Source of the DNA: Albibeggiatoa sp964388965
Lineage (GTDB): Bacteria; Pseudomonadota; Gammaproteobacteria; Beggiatoales; Beggiatoaceae
DNA: 17,672 nt
Assembly (NCBI GenBank): GCA_964388965.1
Contig: CAYMCP010000073.1
Coordinates: 1-17,672 of the forward strand
Direction of reading: 5' to 3'
The notes under the pieces were generated by a model. It did not search any database. It had not been told where the DNA came from and saw nothing but the letters and a program-made list of their open reading frames with translations. This document shows positions 1 through 7,390 of this stretch, piece by piece. The first letter of the stretch is position 1. Every line of letters begins with the position of its first letter. The position numbers and the translations under genes are program-made.

Positions 1-2295
1 CAAATACGCTCCACCTAAAATCAATGACTTACAAACTTTTTCAGAGTTTTCAGTTTCATAACTGCCTTTTTGCAATACCAACTTAGTTTGTTGCTGTAAA
101 GTCGCCGATTCTGTCTGAGTTAAATCTTTTGCCGTCAGGACAATAATTGGAATATGACACCAAGTTTTATGTTGTTGCACATGCTGCAAAAAGCTAAATC
201 CATCCATTTCAGGCATCATCAAGTCCAATAAAATTAAATCAGGTTGGTGTACCTCTAAACTTTGTAAAGCTGCTTTACCATGACAAGCTGTTATCACTTC
301 ACACACTGTTTTTGCTAAAATTTTCTGCATTAAACTTAAAGTATTGGCATCATCTTCCACCACTAAAATACGATGATGAGATTTAAATTGTGCAACATCA
401 AAAATACGATTCATATTTTTTTCAACAGTAGATTGCGTCCCAATAAAATGGCATTGCACAGGTAAATGTACTTGGAAAAGACTTCCTTTACCTAACTGGC
501 TTGCTAAAGTAATTTCTCCGCCTAATAACTCGGTAAATTGTTTAACAATCGTCAAACCTAGACCCGTACCACCATATTGGCGTGTGGTTGAATTATCTGC
601 TTGCGTAAATGAATCAAAAATATTAACTTGCGCTTTAGGGGAGATGCCCACACCAGAGTCCGCTATCTGAAATGATAACCAGTCTTGCCCTGATTTGACT
701 TGATGGCGCACTGATAAATTAACCGTACCATGTTGAGTAAATTTAGCTGCGTTACTGAGTAAATTCAGCAAAATTTGTTTTAACTTACTTTCATCAATGT
801 CCATTTCATACAAAGTTTCAGGATAGTCGAGAGAAAAATGATTTTGTTGTTTCGCCATTTGTGGCTGTATCATTTGTTCCAAGCTTTTCATAAAATGGGT
901 GAATTGCACCGACTGTTTATCCACCACCATTTTACCCGCTTCAATTTTGGATAAATCTAATACTTGGCTGACCAAAGTCAATAAATGCTGACCCGAATGG
1001 CTGATTTTTTCCAAATCATTGACGAAATCATTTAAACCTGAATCCGTTGCATCTTCTTGTAAAATCTCACTATAACCAATAATGGCATTAAGTGGTGTAC
1101 GCAATTCATGACTCATATTAGCAAGAAAGCGACTTTTCGCAATATTGGCGGATTCGGCTTGTTCTTTAGCTTGAGCTAATTGTTTCGCATCGTTTTCTAA
1201 ACGCAGTGCATAAGCTTGTAACTGCTGTTGATGACCAGCGATATGGCGTACCATTTTATCAAACGATTTAGCTAATACGCCAAATTCATCTTGACGACGC
1301 ATTTTAAGTTTTACATCAAAGTTTTTTTGACCTAATTGTCTTGTCGCAAAAATAATATCGTGTAACGGTTTGGCTATTAAGTGTTGCAAAAATGTGTACA
1401 GTAGGATAAATACAGTTGCTAAAATAATTGCGCCAAATAATAAAATCAGTTGCGCAGTCTCCCAAGCAATTTGTCCTAATACGCTTTGCGGTAAAGCAAT
1501 TGCCAAATACCATTGATTAGATTGTAGACGGGTACTCACAATGTATTGTTCAGTTTTTTCATCTTTGACAGGCTGCATGGTTGCGAAGTCAAAATGAGGG
1601 GCTTGAGTTGAAAAACGACTAATTACTTGTTTTTGTTGATTATATAAAAAAATATCCGCGTCTGCCCACATCAGCGTATTGAGTTGATTTAAAATAGGTT
1701 GAATATCAACTTGTGCTAACACAATAAATTGTAATTGATATTGTTGATAAATCGGTTGTAACACTGTCACCCAAGCTTGATTGTTAGTATATTGAATATT
1801 TTGTTCCCACTGTAAATCTGTTTTTTTGAGCGTTTTTTGCAAAAATTGAGAATTTTCTACAGTTTTATCTATTTTTGTTTGTTGACACTGTAAATCAATT
1901 TGCCATTTTTCTACAGGATTAATCAGTGACAAACGTACACGAGGCTGTTGCCATTCCGATAAATAGGTTTTTAGGCTGTGTAAAGCAGTTTGTATCTCGC
2001 GGCTTTGATTGTGACAGTAGTGTGGATTGTTTGCCGGTTCATGCGTTTGTAAACGTTTTTGGATAATACTCAAATGTTGCACAAAGTTTTTAAAAAATTC
2101 ATCTAATAAAATACCTTGCTGCACAGCCTCATGTTGTAATTGCTGCATGGTTTGATGGCGAATATTGGTAGCGATATGGCTATAACCCAATACTGCCGTC
2201 ACGATAACAATTAAAATCATTCCCATTGCCAGTCGTTTAAATACTGTGCCGATAATGGTTTGTTCAACGAAGTGATGCACATTCTGTTGCGCCAT
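1..2295 (-). CDS. Hybrid sensor histidine kinase / response regulator (3' end outside window)
   Basis: This is an open frame of 765 visible codons that runs off the left edge of the window. It is a membrane sensor kinase: a first membrane helix lies around residues 22-38, a roughly 240-residue extracytoplasmic sensor follows, and a second helix lies around residues 275-300. A HAMP linker comes next, then a HisKA domain with the phospho-acceptor His396 in MSHELRTPL. The HATPase domain shows an N box (LLSNAAKF, about 511), DSGVGIS (about 548) and YGGTGLGL (about 575). A receiver domain starts near 640, with VVEDD, phospho-acceptor Asp691 in LLDLMMP, and Lys in LQKG near 742. I chose the ATG at 2295 because AAAGGA lies nine bases upstream; an in-frame ATG at 2325 has no such site. 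The gene follows the ferritin-like gene by 86 bp and may be co-transcribed with it. The signal sensed is unknown. Confidence 0.93.
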   Translation of the reverse strand, partial: MAQQNVHHFVEQTIIGTVFKRLAMGMILIVIVTAVLGYSHIATNIRHQTMQQLQHEAVQQGILLDEFFKNFVQHLSIIQKRLQTHEPANNPHYCHNQSREIQTALHSLKTYLSEWQQPRVRLSLINPVEKWQIDLQCQQTKIDKTVENSQFLQKTLKKTDLQWEQNIQYTNNQAWVTVLQPIYQQYQLQFIVLAQVDIQPILNQLNTLMWADADIFLYNQQKQVISRFSTQAPHFDFATMQPVKDEKTEQYIVSTRLQSNQWYLAIALPQSVLGQIAWETAQLILLFGAIILATVFILLYTFLQHLIAKPLHDIIFATRQLGQKNFDVKLKMRRQDEFGVLAKSFDKMVRHIAGHQQQLQAYALRLENDAKQLAQAKEQAESANIAKSRFLANMSHELRTPLNAIIGYSEILQEDATDSGLNDFVNDLEKISHSGQHLLTLVSQVLDLSKIEAGKMVVDKQSVQFTHFMKSLEQMIQPQMAKQQNHFSLDYPETLYEMDIDESKLKQILLNLLSNAAKFTQHGTVNLSVRHQVKSGQDWLSFQIADSGVGISPKAQVNIFDSFTQADNSTTRQYGGTGLGLTIVKQFTELLGGEITLASQLGKGSLFQVHLPVQCHFIGTQSTVEKNMNRIFDVAQFKSHHRILVVEDDANTLSLMQKILAKTVCEVITACHGKAALQSLEVHQPDLILLDLMMPEMDGFSFLQHVQQHKTWCHIPIIVLTAKDLTQTESATLQQQTKLVLQKGSYETENSEKVCKSLILGGAYL

Positions 2296-2381
2296 ATATA
2301 AAAATCCTTTTGGTACTTTATTCATATTTATCAATTCATAAGAGTGTGGCGTGGATTCATGTGCAGTCAATAATAAGTATT

Positions 2382-2909
2382 TTAGCGAGTTACTCCCTTG
2401 CTTACCATGAAGCCAACCGCCATACCACCGAAAACCCACAACCAACTAGGTTGAGTGTTTGTACAGCTTGTATAAGAAACAGGTTGTTGCGCTGCACATT
2501 GACGAAAAGCAGGTAAATGACTGGTCAGTGATGCTTCACGTAAATTCATAAAAGTTTGTCGAATATCGCTTTGACTAACGTAACGCAAAAGATGGTCGTA
2601 CATTTGTACATTTTGAATTTCTCCCGCCACACCAAGCTCACAGTTTTCTTGTAATGTATTGGCTGGCACGACATACCAATCGTTTATTGGTATTGGCACT
2701 TGGTAACGTTTGAGCAGTGGTAACAGTGCATTAATGTGACGGGTTTCCGCGTCCACAATATTGCGAAATGGGGCAACTTGTCCAAAAGTTTCTAAAATGC
2801 GTTGATAACTGGCTTGGGCGCGATATTCATCATAAATTGCAATTTGTAATGCTTGGTGCAAAATCGGCACCGGTGCATTGACATCAATATGTTTAGTAAA
2901 CAAATACAT
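2382..2909 (-). CDS. Tail-anchored ferritin-like (DUF2202-like) protein
   Basis: This 175-residue protein is a four-helix ferritin-like domain followed by one C-terminal membrane helix. Candidate di-iron ligands are Glu28 (YDEYRA), Glu55 and His58 (DAETRH), Glu97 (AGEIQN), and Glu125 with His131 (LREASLTSH). This is the Glu / ExxH pattern of rubrerythrin- and DUF2202-like domains. Residues about 154-171 (WLWVFGGMAVGFMVSKG) are hydrophobic and form a likely tail anchor, so iron chemistry would occur at a membrane surface. The gene starts one base after the stop of the HMA_2-like gene, has no clear ribosome-binding site of its own, and is probably translated by coupling. It shares that gene's Fur-controlled promoter. 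In this setting a role in oxidising or storing iron is an inference. A bacterioferritin-like encapsulin cargo is an alternative, but no encapsulin gene is visible. Confidence 0.8.
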   Translation of the reverse strand: MYLFTKHIDVNAPVPILHQALQIAIYDEYRAQASYQRILETFGQVAPFRNIVDAETRHINALLPLLKRYQVPIPINDWYVVPANTLQENCELGVAGEIQNVQMYDHLLRYVSQSDIRQTFMNLREASLTSHLPAFRQCAAQQPVSYTSCTNTQPSWLWVFGGMAVGFMVSKGVTR

Positions 2910-2910
2910 A

Positions 2911-3270
2911 TCAACGAATCGCTTTTGCTAATGATAAAACTGACGTTTCAATGCTTTTTTTAACTAACGTACCAAATAAGGCACTACCCAACATTGTCCC
3001 CATGCGATTTGCTGAATGGTTGCGGGCTGAAGTGGGACAACCTTTGAGCAACTCGGTTTTGTGTAATTGATATAAAATATCTTCTGCTTCAAGTTGTTGG
3101 GTATTATAGTAAATGATTAAACTGCCGGCTTTTGGATTAAACTCAGTTTTATCAATACCGTCAGCCTGCTCCAACTTTTTACATAATGTCAGTGCATCTC
3201 GTGTGTGATGTTTAAGCGACGTAGCGCGAATGCGTAAACGACCGGGTACGTCATGTACATAGCAACTCAT
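2911..3270 (-). CDS. Small HMA_2-like heavy-metal-associated protein with glycine-rich tail
   Basis: The 119-residue protein begins with a ferredoxin-like HMA_2 fold, about residues 1-75, carrying VPGRLRIRA near the N-terminus and no CxxC metal site. The same R-[LI]-R signature occurs in the ATPase and in the gene at 7072-7362, so three proteins of this locus share the module. Residues about 85-119 include GTMLGSALFGTLVKKS, a short glycine-spaced hydrophobic stretch that could touch or enter a membrane. The ATG at 3270 is supported by AGGAG nine bases upstream. It is the first gene after a Fur-overlapped promoter and is followed at one base by the ferritin-like gene. A role as a partner of the iron pump or a compartment protein is inferred from context; direct metal binding cannot be read from the sequence. 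Confidence 0.8.
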   Translation of the reverse strand: MSCYVHDVPGRLRIRATSLKHHTRDALTLCKKLEQADGIDKTEFNPKAGSLIIYYNTQQLEAEDILYQLHKTELLKGCPTSARNHSANRMGTMLGSALFGTLVKKSIETSVLSLAKAIR

Positions 3271-3318
3271 AATGACATTCTCCTAAAACAAAGCTGCATA
3301 TTGATAAGATTATTTCAA

Positions 3319-3347
3319 ATAATAACGATTCTTATTTTCATTGTCAA
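3319..3347 (-). promoter_or_regulatory. Sigma-70 promoter of the HMA_2 / ferritin-like operon
   Basis: Reading the minus strand, TTGACA (3347-3342) is followed after exactly 17 bp by TATTAT (3324-3319). This is a full -35 match and a 5/6 match at -10. Transcription would start near 3312, about 40 bases before the ATG at 3270. Fur boxes cover both hexamers. Confidence 0.8.
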
Positions 3348-3362
3348 ATGATTATTATTCTT
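3321..3362. promoter_or_regulatory. Two Fur boxes
   Basis: Plus-strand 3321-3339 (AATAACGATTCTTATTTTC) matches the 19-bp Fur consensus at 14 of 19 positions. Plus-strand 3344-3362 (TCAAATGATTATTATTCTT) matches at 13 of 19. The first overlaps the spacer and -10, the second the -35, which is the layout expected for repression by Fe-Fur. Match counts were made by eye against GATAATGATTATCATTATC. Confidence 0.75.
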
Positions 3363-3381
3363 ATTTAGAACTATATCCTAA

Positions 3382-3639
3382 TCATTCACGAATAATAGCA
3401 GATTCAGCAACTAAAATTTTATGCGCCATGCCTTTACCCAAAGCCCAGCGCGTTCCTTGACACAAGACAATTAAGCCTTCTGCATGAACATGGCTAACGA
3501 CTGTGAGTTTAGAGCCTATCGTAATGCCCATTGATAACAAGCGTTTAATTAAATTGTGACCGCCATTAATTGCAATGACTTCAAGCTCAGTATTAGGTTT
3601 GCTTAACGTTAGAGGATAAACTTCTGGTTGCTTTGTCAT
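3382..3639 (-). CDS. Free-standing FeoA-domain protein
   Basis: This 85-residue protein is a single SH3-like FeoA domain, recognisable from the order LTLSKPNTELEVIAINGG, then RLLSMGITIGSKLTVVS, a variable strand, and ALGKGMAHKILV near the C-terminus. FeoA proteins normally assist the FeoB ferrous iron transporter. No feoB is visible here, so this copy may serve the neighbouring iron ATPase or act with a FeoB encoded elsewhere. The ATG at 3639 has TGGAT about seven to nine bases upstream. It lies 116 bp after the ATPase gene and 111 bp before the HMA_2-like gene. The gap upstream holds a small hairpin but no clear terminator, so transcription from the ATPase gene may continue through it. The family call is firm; its partner is inferred. 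Confidence 0.85.
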   Translation of the reverse strand: MTKQPEVYPLTLSKPNTELEVIAINGGHNLIKRLLSMGITIGSKLTVVSHVHAEGLIVLCQGTRWALGKGMAHKILVAESAIIRE

Positions 3640-3726
3640 ATTTTTTATCCATTTATTTTGAAATGATTGTTACCATTCAAGATAGGAAAATCATTTAGTG
3701 GTAGTGAAAATTTGTAGTACAGGAGT

Positions 3727-3742
3727 GCAAAATTTATTTTGC
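3727..3742. other. Small intercistronic hairpin between the ATPase gene and the FeoA gene
   Basis: GCAAAA and TTTTGC form a perfect 6-bp stem around a 4-base loop, 14 bases after the ATPase stop codon. No T-run follows on the minus strand, so it looks more like a processing or stability element than a terminator. Confidence 0.4.
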
Positions 3743-3755
3743 CTTCAAAAATTGA

Positions 3756-5885
3756 TTAGACTTCACGCAAACGGCTTAATTTTTCTTTCCATTGTTCTAG
3801 GCGACTTTGACGTAAACTCACGCCAGCTAAAGAATTTAATAGCACACCAATGGTTGTACCATTGTGCAATAAGGCTGTGGCAATCGGTGATAAAAAGCCT
3901 AATGCTGCACCGGCTGCTACAATTGAATTTGCACTTGTTGAAATAGTGAAATGACTTTCAATCATCTCAATCGTTTTATCGCTCAATTCTTTGGCATAAA
4001 TCAAGGCTTCTAAATGGTCATCTAGCAATACAATACTGGCAGTGGCACGAGCTAAATCTGCACCACGCGGCATTGAAATGCCCACATGAGCAGAAATTAA
4101 TGCCGGCGCATCATTCACACCATCGCCAACGAATGCGACTTTATAACCTTTATCTTGTAAATCTTGCACCACTTTAGCTTTACCTTCAGGCGGACATTCA
4201 TAATACACATCGTCCATGCCTAAACGTTCACTCAATGCAATGGCTTTGTCTTTGCTGTCGCCTGTCAATACAATTAGACGTTGGAAACCTAATTCACGTA
4301 AACGCACTAATGTGGTTGGCACTTCTTCACGTAAATGGTCACGTAATGCAATCATGCCCATCGGCTCATTGTCTAAAGCCATATATAACAATGTCTTACC
4401 ATCAGCTTCTAATTGCTCAATGGTCTCTTTATACTCCGCAAATGAAATATTATGATGCTCTTGCATAAAATGCAGACTACCAATTGTCAATTGATTGCCA
4501 TTCGTTTTGGTGACAATGCCATGTGCTACCATATAATCAACATCTTCATGGTCAATATGACCTAAGTGCTGTTGTTTGGCTAAATTGACCACTGCGTCAG
4601 CAACGGGATGAGTTGCATGTTCTTCGACAGAAGCGGCTAAAGCCAGTAATGTATCTTTTGACCAACGGGCTTCATCAAATGAAATCACATTAGTTGTTTC
4701 TAATATACCAGTGGTCAAAGTACCTGTTTTATCAAACACTAAAGTATCAGCTTGTTGTAAATTTTCGATACCTTGACCGCCTCGGAATAACACACCATGC
4801 GTTGCGCCACGATACATAGATGATTTAATGGCGACAGGCGTACCAAGTTTGAGCGCACAGGCATAATCAACTAAAAAGACCGCCGCCAAGCGTTGCCAGT
4901 CACGGGTTAAGGCAAACACTAAGCCGCCTAAGCTAAGCGTATACAATACACGTTGGTCAGCTAATTCTTCAGCTAAACATTGTGTATCTGATTGTTTATT
5001 TAATGATTCTTCAATAAATTGTCCGATACGCGCCGTCGTGGTATTATCACCAACTCGCATCGCACGAATTTTCAGACGACCATTTTCAACTACCGTACCC
5101 GACATCACTTTATCGCCCAATTCTTTACGCACCGGCACAGCTTCACCTGTCAAAGAAGCTTGATTTACATCAGCTAAACCGTCCACCACTTTGCCATCAA
5201 TCGGAATCATATCGCCCACACCAATCACGACAATATCGCTTTCAACAATTTCATTGCAATTCATTTCAATAACGACCCCGTCACGTTCAACCCATGCTTT
5301 ATTGGGCAATGGATGTAATAAATGACGTAATAAAGCATCAGATTGATATTTGGTTTTAGCTTCTAAATATTCACCTAATTCTAATAAACTATGTGTGGTA
5401 ACAGCCGCGAAATATTTACCACTCCATGCAGCAAGTCCAACAGCAACGCCATCTAAGACTTCAACTTTAATCCCGCGTGTGGCTAATGTGGTGGCAGCTT
5501 TAGTTAAAGTCGGTGCGATAGTGAAATAGGTCACGGCGACTTTGAGCGTTGGACTTAAAAATGGGAAAACGAGCATGGTCAAGCCAGACCATAACATACC
5601 GCTAACATCAGGAACTTTGGCTTGTTTTTTCTGAACTGTAGGGCAATTGTTGACAGAAAGTTGCTCACATAAATCTAAAATTTTACTTTTTGTTTGTGCT
5701 TGCCCGTCATATTCCAACACAATGGCACAAGCCGGTAAATTTACCCGTGCCGAACGCACACTGACTTGACGACTGAGGTGCATTTCTAAATAGGCTTTAT
5801 CCACACGTTGTTCTTCAGCCAATAAACTAAGCTTTAAACGCAAACGAGTGGGCAATTCATGGATAATTTTAACTTTATTGTTCAT
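3756..5885 (-). CDS. fezB: P1B-type metal-transporting ATPase, CtpC/FezB-like (putative ferrosome iron pump)
   Basis: This is a 709-residue P-type ATPase. The N-terminal 80 or so residues form an HMA_2-like domain with LPTRLRLKL (Arg14, Arg16) where copper and zinc pumps have CxxC. Membrane segments follow, then the actuator loop with LTGEAVP (about 248), and the transport-site helix with DYACALKLGTP (Cys343). The catalytic DKTGTLTT has phosphorylated Asp385. TGDS and GDGVNDAPAL (about 586) complete the ATP-binding core, and the C-terminal helices contain LLHNGTTIGVLLNS. The Cys-Ala transport motif without CPC fits the P1B-6 or CtpC branch that includes FezB, the ferrosome ATPase described in Desulfovibrio, Shewanella and Rhodopseudomonas. 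I prefer the ATG at 5885 because homologues begin just before the xxxHELPxRxR motif; an in-frame ATG at 5921 adds 12 residues, and neither has a clear ribosome-binding site. Iron as substrate is inferred from Fur sites and neighbours. Manganese or zinc remain possible. Confidence 0.88.
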   Translation of the reverse strand: MNNKVKIIHELPTRLRLKLSLLAEEQRVDKAYLEMHLSRQVSVRSARVNLPACAIVLEYDGQAQTKSKILDLCEQLSVNNCPTVQKKQAKVPDVSGMLWSGLTMLVFPFLSPTLKVAVTYFTIAPTLTKAATTLATRGIKVEVLDGVAVGLAAWSGKYFAAVTTHSLLELGEYLEAKTKYQSDALLRHLLHPLPNKAWVERDGVVIEMNCNEIVESDIVVIGVGDMIPIDGKVVDGLADVNQASLTGEAVPVRKELGDKVMSGTVVENGRLKIRAMRVGDNTTTARIGQFIEESLNKQSDTQCLAEELADQRVLYTLSLGGLVFALTRDWQRLAAVFLVDYACALKLGTPVAIKSSMYRGATHGVLFRGGQGIENLQQADTLVFDKTGTLTTGILETTNVISFDEARWSKDTLLALAASVEEHATHPVADAVVNLAKQQHLGHIDHEDVDYMVAHGIVTKTNGNQLTIGSLHFMQEHHNISFAEYKETIEQLEADGKTLLYMALDNEPMGMIALRDHLREEVPTTLVRLRELGFQRLIVLTGDSKDKAIALSERLGMDDVYYECPPEGKAKVVQDLQDKGYKVAFVGDGVNDAPALISAHVGISMPRGADLARATASIVLLDDHLEALIYAKELSDKTIEMIESHFTISTSANSIVAAGAALGFLSPIATALLHNGTTIGVLLNSLAGVSLRQSRLEQWKEKLSRLREV

Positions 5886-5914
5886 CGTATTAGCACATTT
5901 AGATAAGAAAAAGC

Positions 5915-5994
5915 ATCTCATTCCAATTTTTGCCTAGATTTATGAATACAGTTTGCTGACTGAAAAATCTGAAACAGAATTGAGCGAATGAGAT
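5915..5994 (-). other. Long intercistronic stem-loop before the ATPase gene
   Basis: Three nested pairings can be drawn: ATCTCATTC (5915-5923) with GAATGAGAT (5986-5994), CAATT (5924-5928) with AATTG (5978-5982), and AGATTT (5936-5941) with AAATCT (5965-5970). The structure fills most of the 119-bp gap between the repeat-protein gene and the ATPase gene. It ends 30 bases before the preferred ATPase start and would bury the alternative ATG at 5921. No T-run follows, so it could set relative expression or protect the mRNA. Confidence 0.45.
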
Positions 5995-6004
5995 ACAAAA
6001 CAGA

Positions 6005-6753
6005 TTATAATTTTTGCTGTTCTTCGCTTTTCACTTCAGCCTCAGCATCTCGGAAACGCTCTTTCATTTCTTCAATACCACCTTGAAATAAATTCCACAC
6101 CTTCACCATAGATTTAACTGTATTTTTTTGTACAGACTCATTGGTTAATAAGAAGGTAGCCGCCGCACCCACTATCGCCCCTTTTATAAAACGCTCATCT
6201 TTAAAATCAAAGAAACTAGATACACCTGAAGTCATTTGGTTATACAGGTTGTAGTCTGGATGTTGGTGCATTTGTGGGTGTTTTTGTGCGTATTGCTGTG
6301 GTTGCTGATAATAGCCTTGTGGCGCGTATTGCTGTGGTTGCTGATAANNNNNNNNNNNNNNNNNNNNNNNNNNNNNNNNNNNNNNNNNNNNNNNNNNNNN
6401 NNNNNNNNNNNNNNNNNNNNNNNNNNNNNNNNNNNNNNNNNNNNNNNTTGCTGTGGTTGCTGATAATAGCCTTGTGGCGCGTATTGCTGTGGTTGCTGAT
6501 AATAGCCTTGTGGCGCGTGTTGTGGCGGTTGCTGATAATAGCCTTGTGGCGCGTGTTGTGGCGGTTGCTGATAATAGCCTTGTGGCGCGTGTTGTGGCGG
6601 TTGCTGATGATAGCCTTGCTGATGTCGGGAACTATTTTCATCTTGATAAGCAGGTTGTTGATTTTGCGCCGCATAACCGTTTTGAGGCATCGCCTCTGGG
6701 TGTTGGCAAGTTTCGGTTTCCATATTCCCGTGTTCCATATTTGCTTGTGTCAT
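6005..6753 (-). CDS. Pro/Gln/Tyr-repeat membrane protein, one gene interrupted by an assembly gap
   Basis: One gene covers both sides of the run of Ns. The N-terminal part, from the ATG at 6753 (AAGGA nine bases upstream), has about 44 polar residues and then 12-residue repeats, QQPPQHAPQGYY and QQPQQYAPQGYY. After the gap the same repeat frame continues into a C-terminal region with FFDFKDERFIKGAIVGAAAT, a glycine/alanine-rich membrane-inserting stretch, and a charged helical tail rich in Glu, Lys and Arg. The frame appears broken only because the gap is filled with exactly 100 Ns; a real insert of 17 plus a multiple of 36 bases restores it. Proline-rich repeats on a short membrane anchor recall FezX, the Pro-motif membrane protein of Clostridioides difficile ferrosomes, although the exact motif differs. 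Its start lies 12 bp after the preceding gene. Structural or targeting function is inferred. Confidence 0.8.
6288..6615 (-). repeat. 36-bp coding tandem repeats (12-residue protein repeats)
   Basis: Five complete 36-bp units and partial ones are visible on both sides of the Ns. The three near the N-terminus encode QQPPQHAPQGYY; the units next to the gap encode QQPQQYAPQGYY. Units of the same type are almost identical at the DNA level, which suggests recent expansion and explains the assembly break. Confidence 0.92.
6348..6447. other. Assembly gap of exactly 100 Ns inside the tandem repeat
   Basis: The run of Ns is exactly 100, a common placeholder for unknown length. The flanking repeat phase demands 17 + 36n missing bases, which 100 does not satisfy, so the true size differs and the number of repeats is unknown. 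Confidence 0.95.
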
Positions 6754-6765
6754 TAGATAAAATCC

Positions 6766-7059
6766 TTATTTTTTCATTGTATACAATAAAGCTGTACCCG
6801 TTATAAACATCACGGCCGTACTGGATAAAGTAGGTCGCATACCAAATGTTTCACCCATTGCAACCACGCTAGCCGTTGCTAAGCCGCCTGTGACAGCACC
6901 TGCTAACACGTCACCAATCATGCCGCTATCAGTTTGTTCTTGTTTAAGGTAGTGTGCAGTTGCACCCGCCGCACCCATCACAGCACCAACCAAAGCTGCT
7001 TTTTTTACGCCTGAACTCGGTTGCGGAAATGGTTGAGGCATGTAGTAGTAATTGCTCAT
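6766..7059 (-). CDS. Glycine-rich small membrane protein of the ferrosome-like cluster
   Basis: This 97-residue protein has a short N-terminal tail with Tyr and Pro (YYYMPQPFPQP), then three hydrophobic stretches near residues 19-37, 46-70 and 78-94. The first two contain closely spaced glycines and alanines (AALVGAVMGAAGATAHY and GDVLAGAVTGGLATASVVA), a pattern typical of tight helix packing, as in small magnetosome or ferrosome membrane proteins. No enzyme motif is present. The ATG at 7059 has AAAGGA seven bases upstream. It lies between the first HMA_2-like gene (12 bp) and the repeat-protein gene (12 bp), in the same operon. A role in shaping or coating an iron compartment membrane is inferred only from composition and location. 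Confidence 0.75.
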   Translation of the reverse strand: MSNYYYMPQPFPQPSSGVKKAALVGAVMGAAGATAHYLKQEQTDSGMIGDVLAGAVTGGLATASVVAMGETFGMRPTLSSTAVMFITGTALLYTMKK

Positions 7060-7071
7060 AATTGTGATCCT

Positions 7072-7362
7072 TTAGCTCATTTGAGCTTGCCAACGTTCAA
7101 TTAATTGATTGAATTCAGTTTCTTCACCACATTCTTGTAGCCATTGCTCCCACATATTGGGATTAATAATTTTAGGGTCATACTGCACCACGACTGTGCC
7201 TACCACAAGATTTAAACGAATACCTTGAATGCCATTAATGGATTGAATTTGCCTTGTTAATTTCTGTGTATCTTGTGCAATAGGCTGTTTAATAAAATGA
7301 GGTGAAACCCTGAAGCGGATACGCCCTGCAATGTGATGAACGATATTAAAGTAGGTTGTCAT
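7072..7362 (-). CDS. Small HMA_2-like protein, first gene of the ferrosome-like operon
   Basis: This 96-residue soluble protein has an HMA_2-like ferredoxin fold. HHIAGRIRFRVS lies at the N-terminus, a helix, INGIQGIRLNLVVGTVVVQYD (split motif: INGIQGIRLN, then VVGTVVVQYD) and a final helix follow. There is no CxxC. The R-I-R-F-R segment parallels R-L-R in the ATPase and in the protein at 2911-3270. I take the ATG at 7362 and not an in-frame TTG at 7386, because the predicted transcription start is near 7388 and homologues start just before this motif; no good ribosome-binding site supports either. It is the first gene after the Fur-overlapped promoter. A chaperone, adaptor or compartment role for the pump is inferred. 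Confidence 0.78.
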   Translation of the reverse strand: MTTYFNIVHHIAGRIRFRVSPHFIKQPIAQDTQKLTRQIQSINGIQGIRLNLVVGTVVVQYDPKIINPNMWEQWLQECGEETEFNQLIERWQAQMS

Positions 7363-7390
7363 ATCTGATTTACTTATTATTAACAATTCT

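Noticed and set aside
3660..3678. Fur box upstream of the FeoA gene (GAAATGATTGTTACCATTC)
   Set aside because: Only a partial half-site resemblance when aligned to the consensus, and no good promoter around it.
3727..3742. Intrinsic terminator after the ATPase gene
   Set aside because: Six-base AT-rich stem with no T-run downstream on the transcribed strand.
6005..6271. An independent 88-residue gene starting at ATG 6271
   Set aside because: The same frame continues upstream as the 12-residue repeat, with no ribosome-binding site at 6271, so it is the C-terminal part of the repeat protein.
6288..6615. CRISPR array, because of regular 36-bp repeats
   Set aside because: Repeats are contiguous without spacers and encode a 12-residue protein repeat in the correct frame of a gene.
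6232..6753. A separate 173-residue protein whose C-terminus reads ISNHSNTRHK after the Ns
   Set aside because: The frame after the gap is an artefact of the 100-N placeholder; the real frame continues as the Gln/Pro repeat into the domain starting at 6271.
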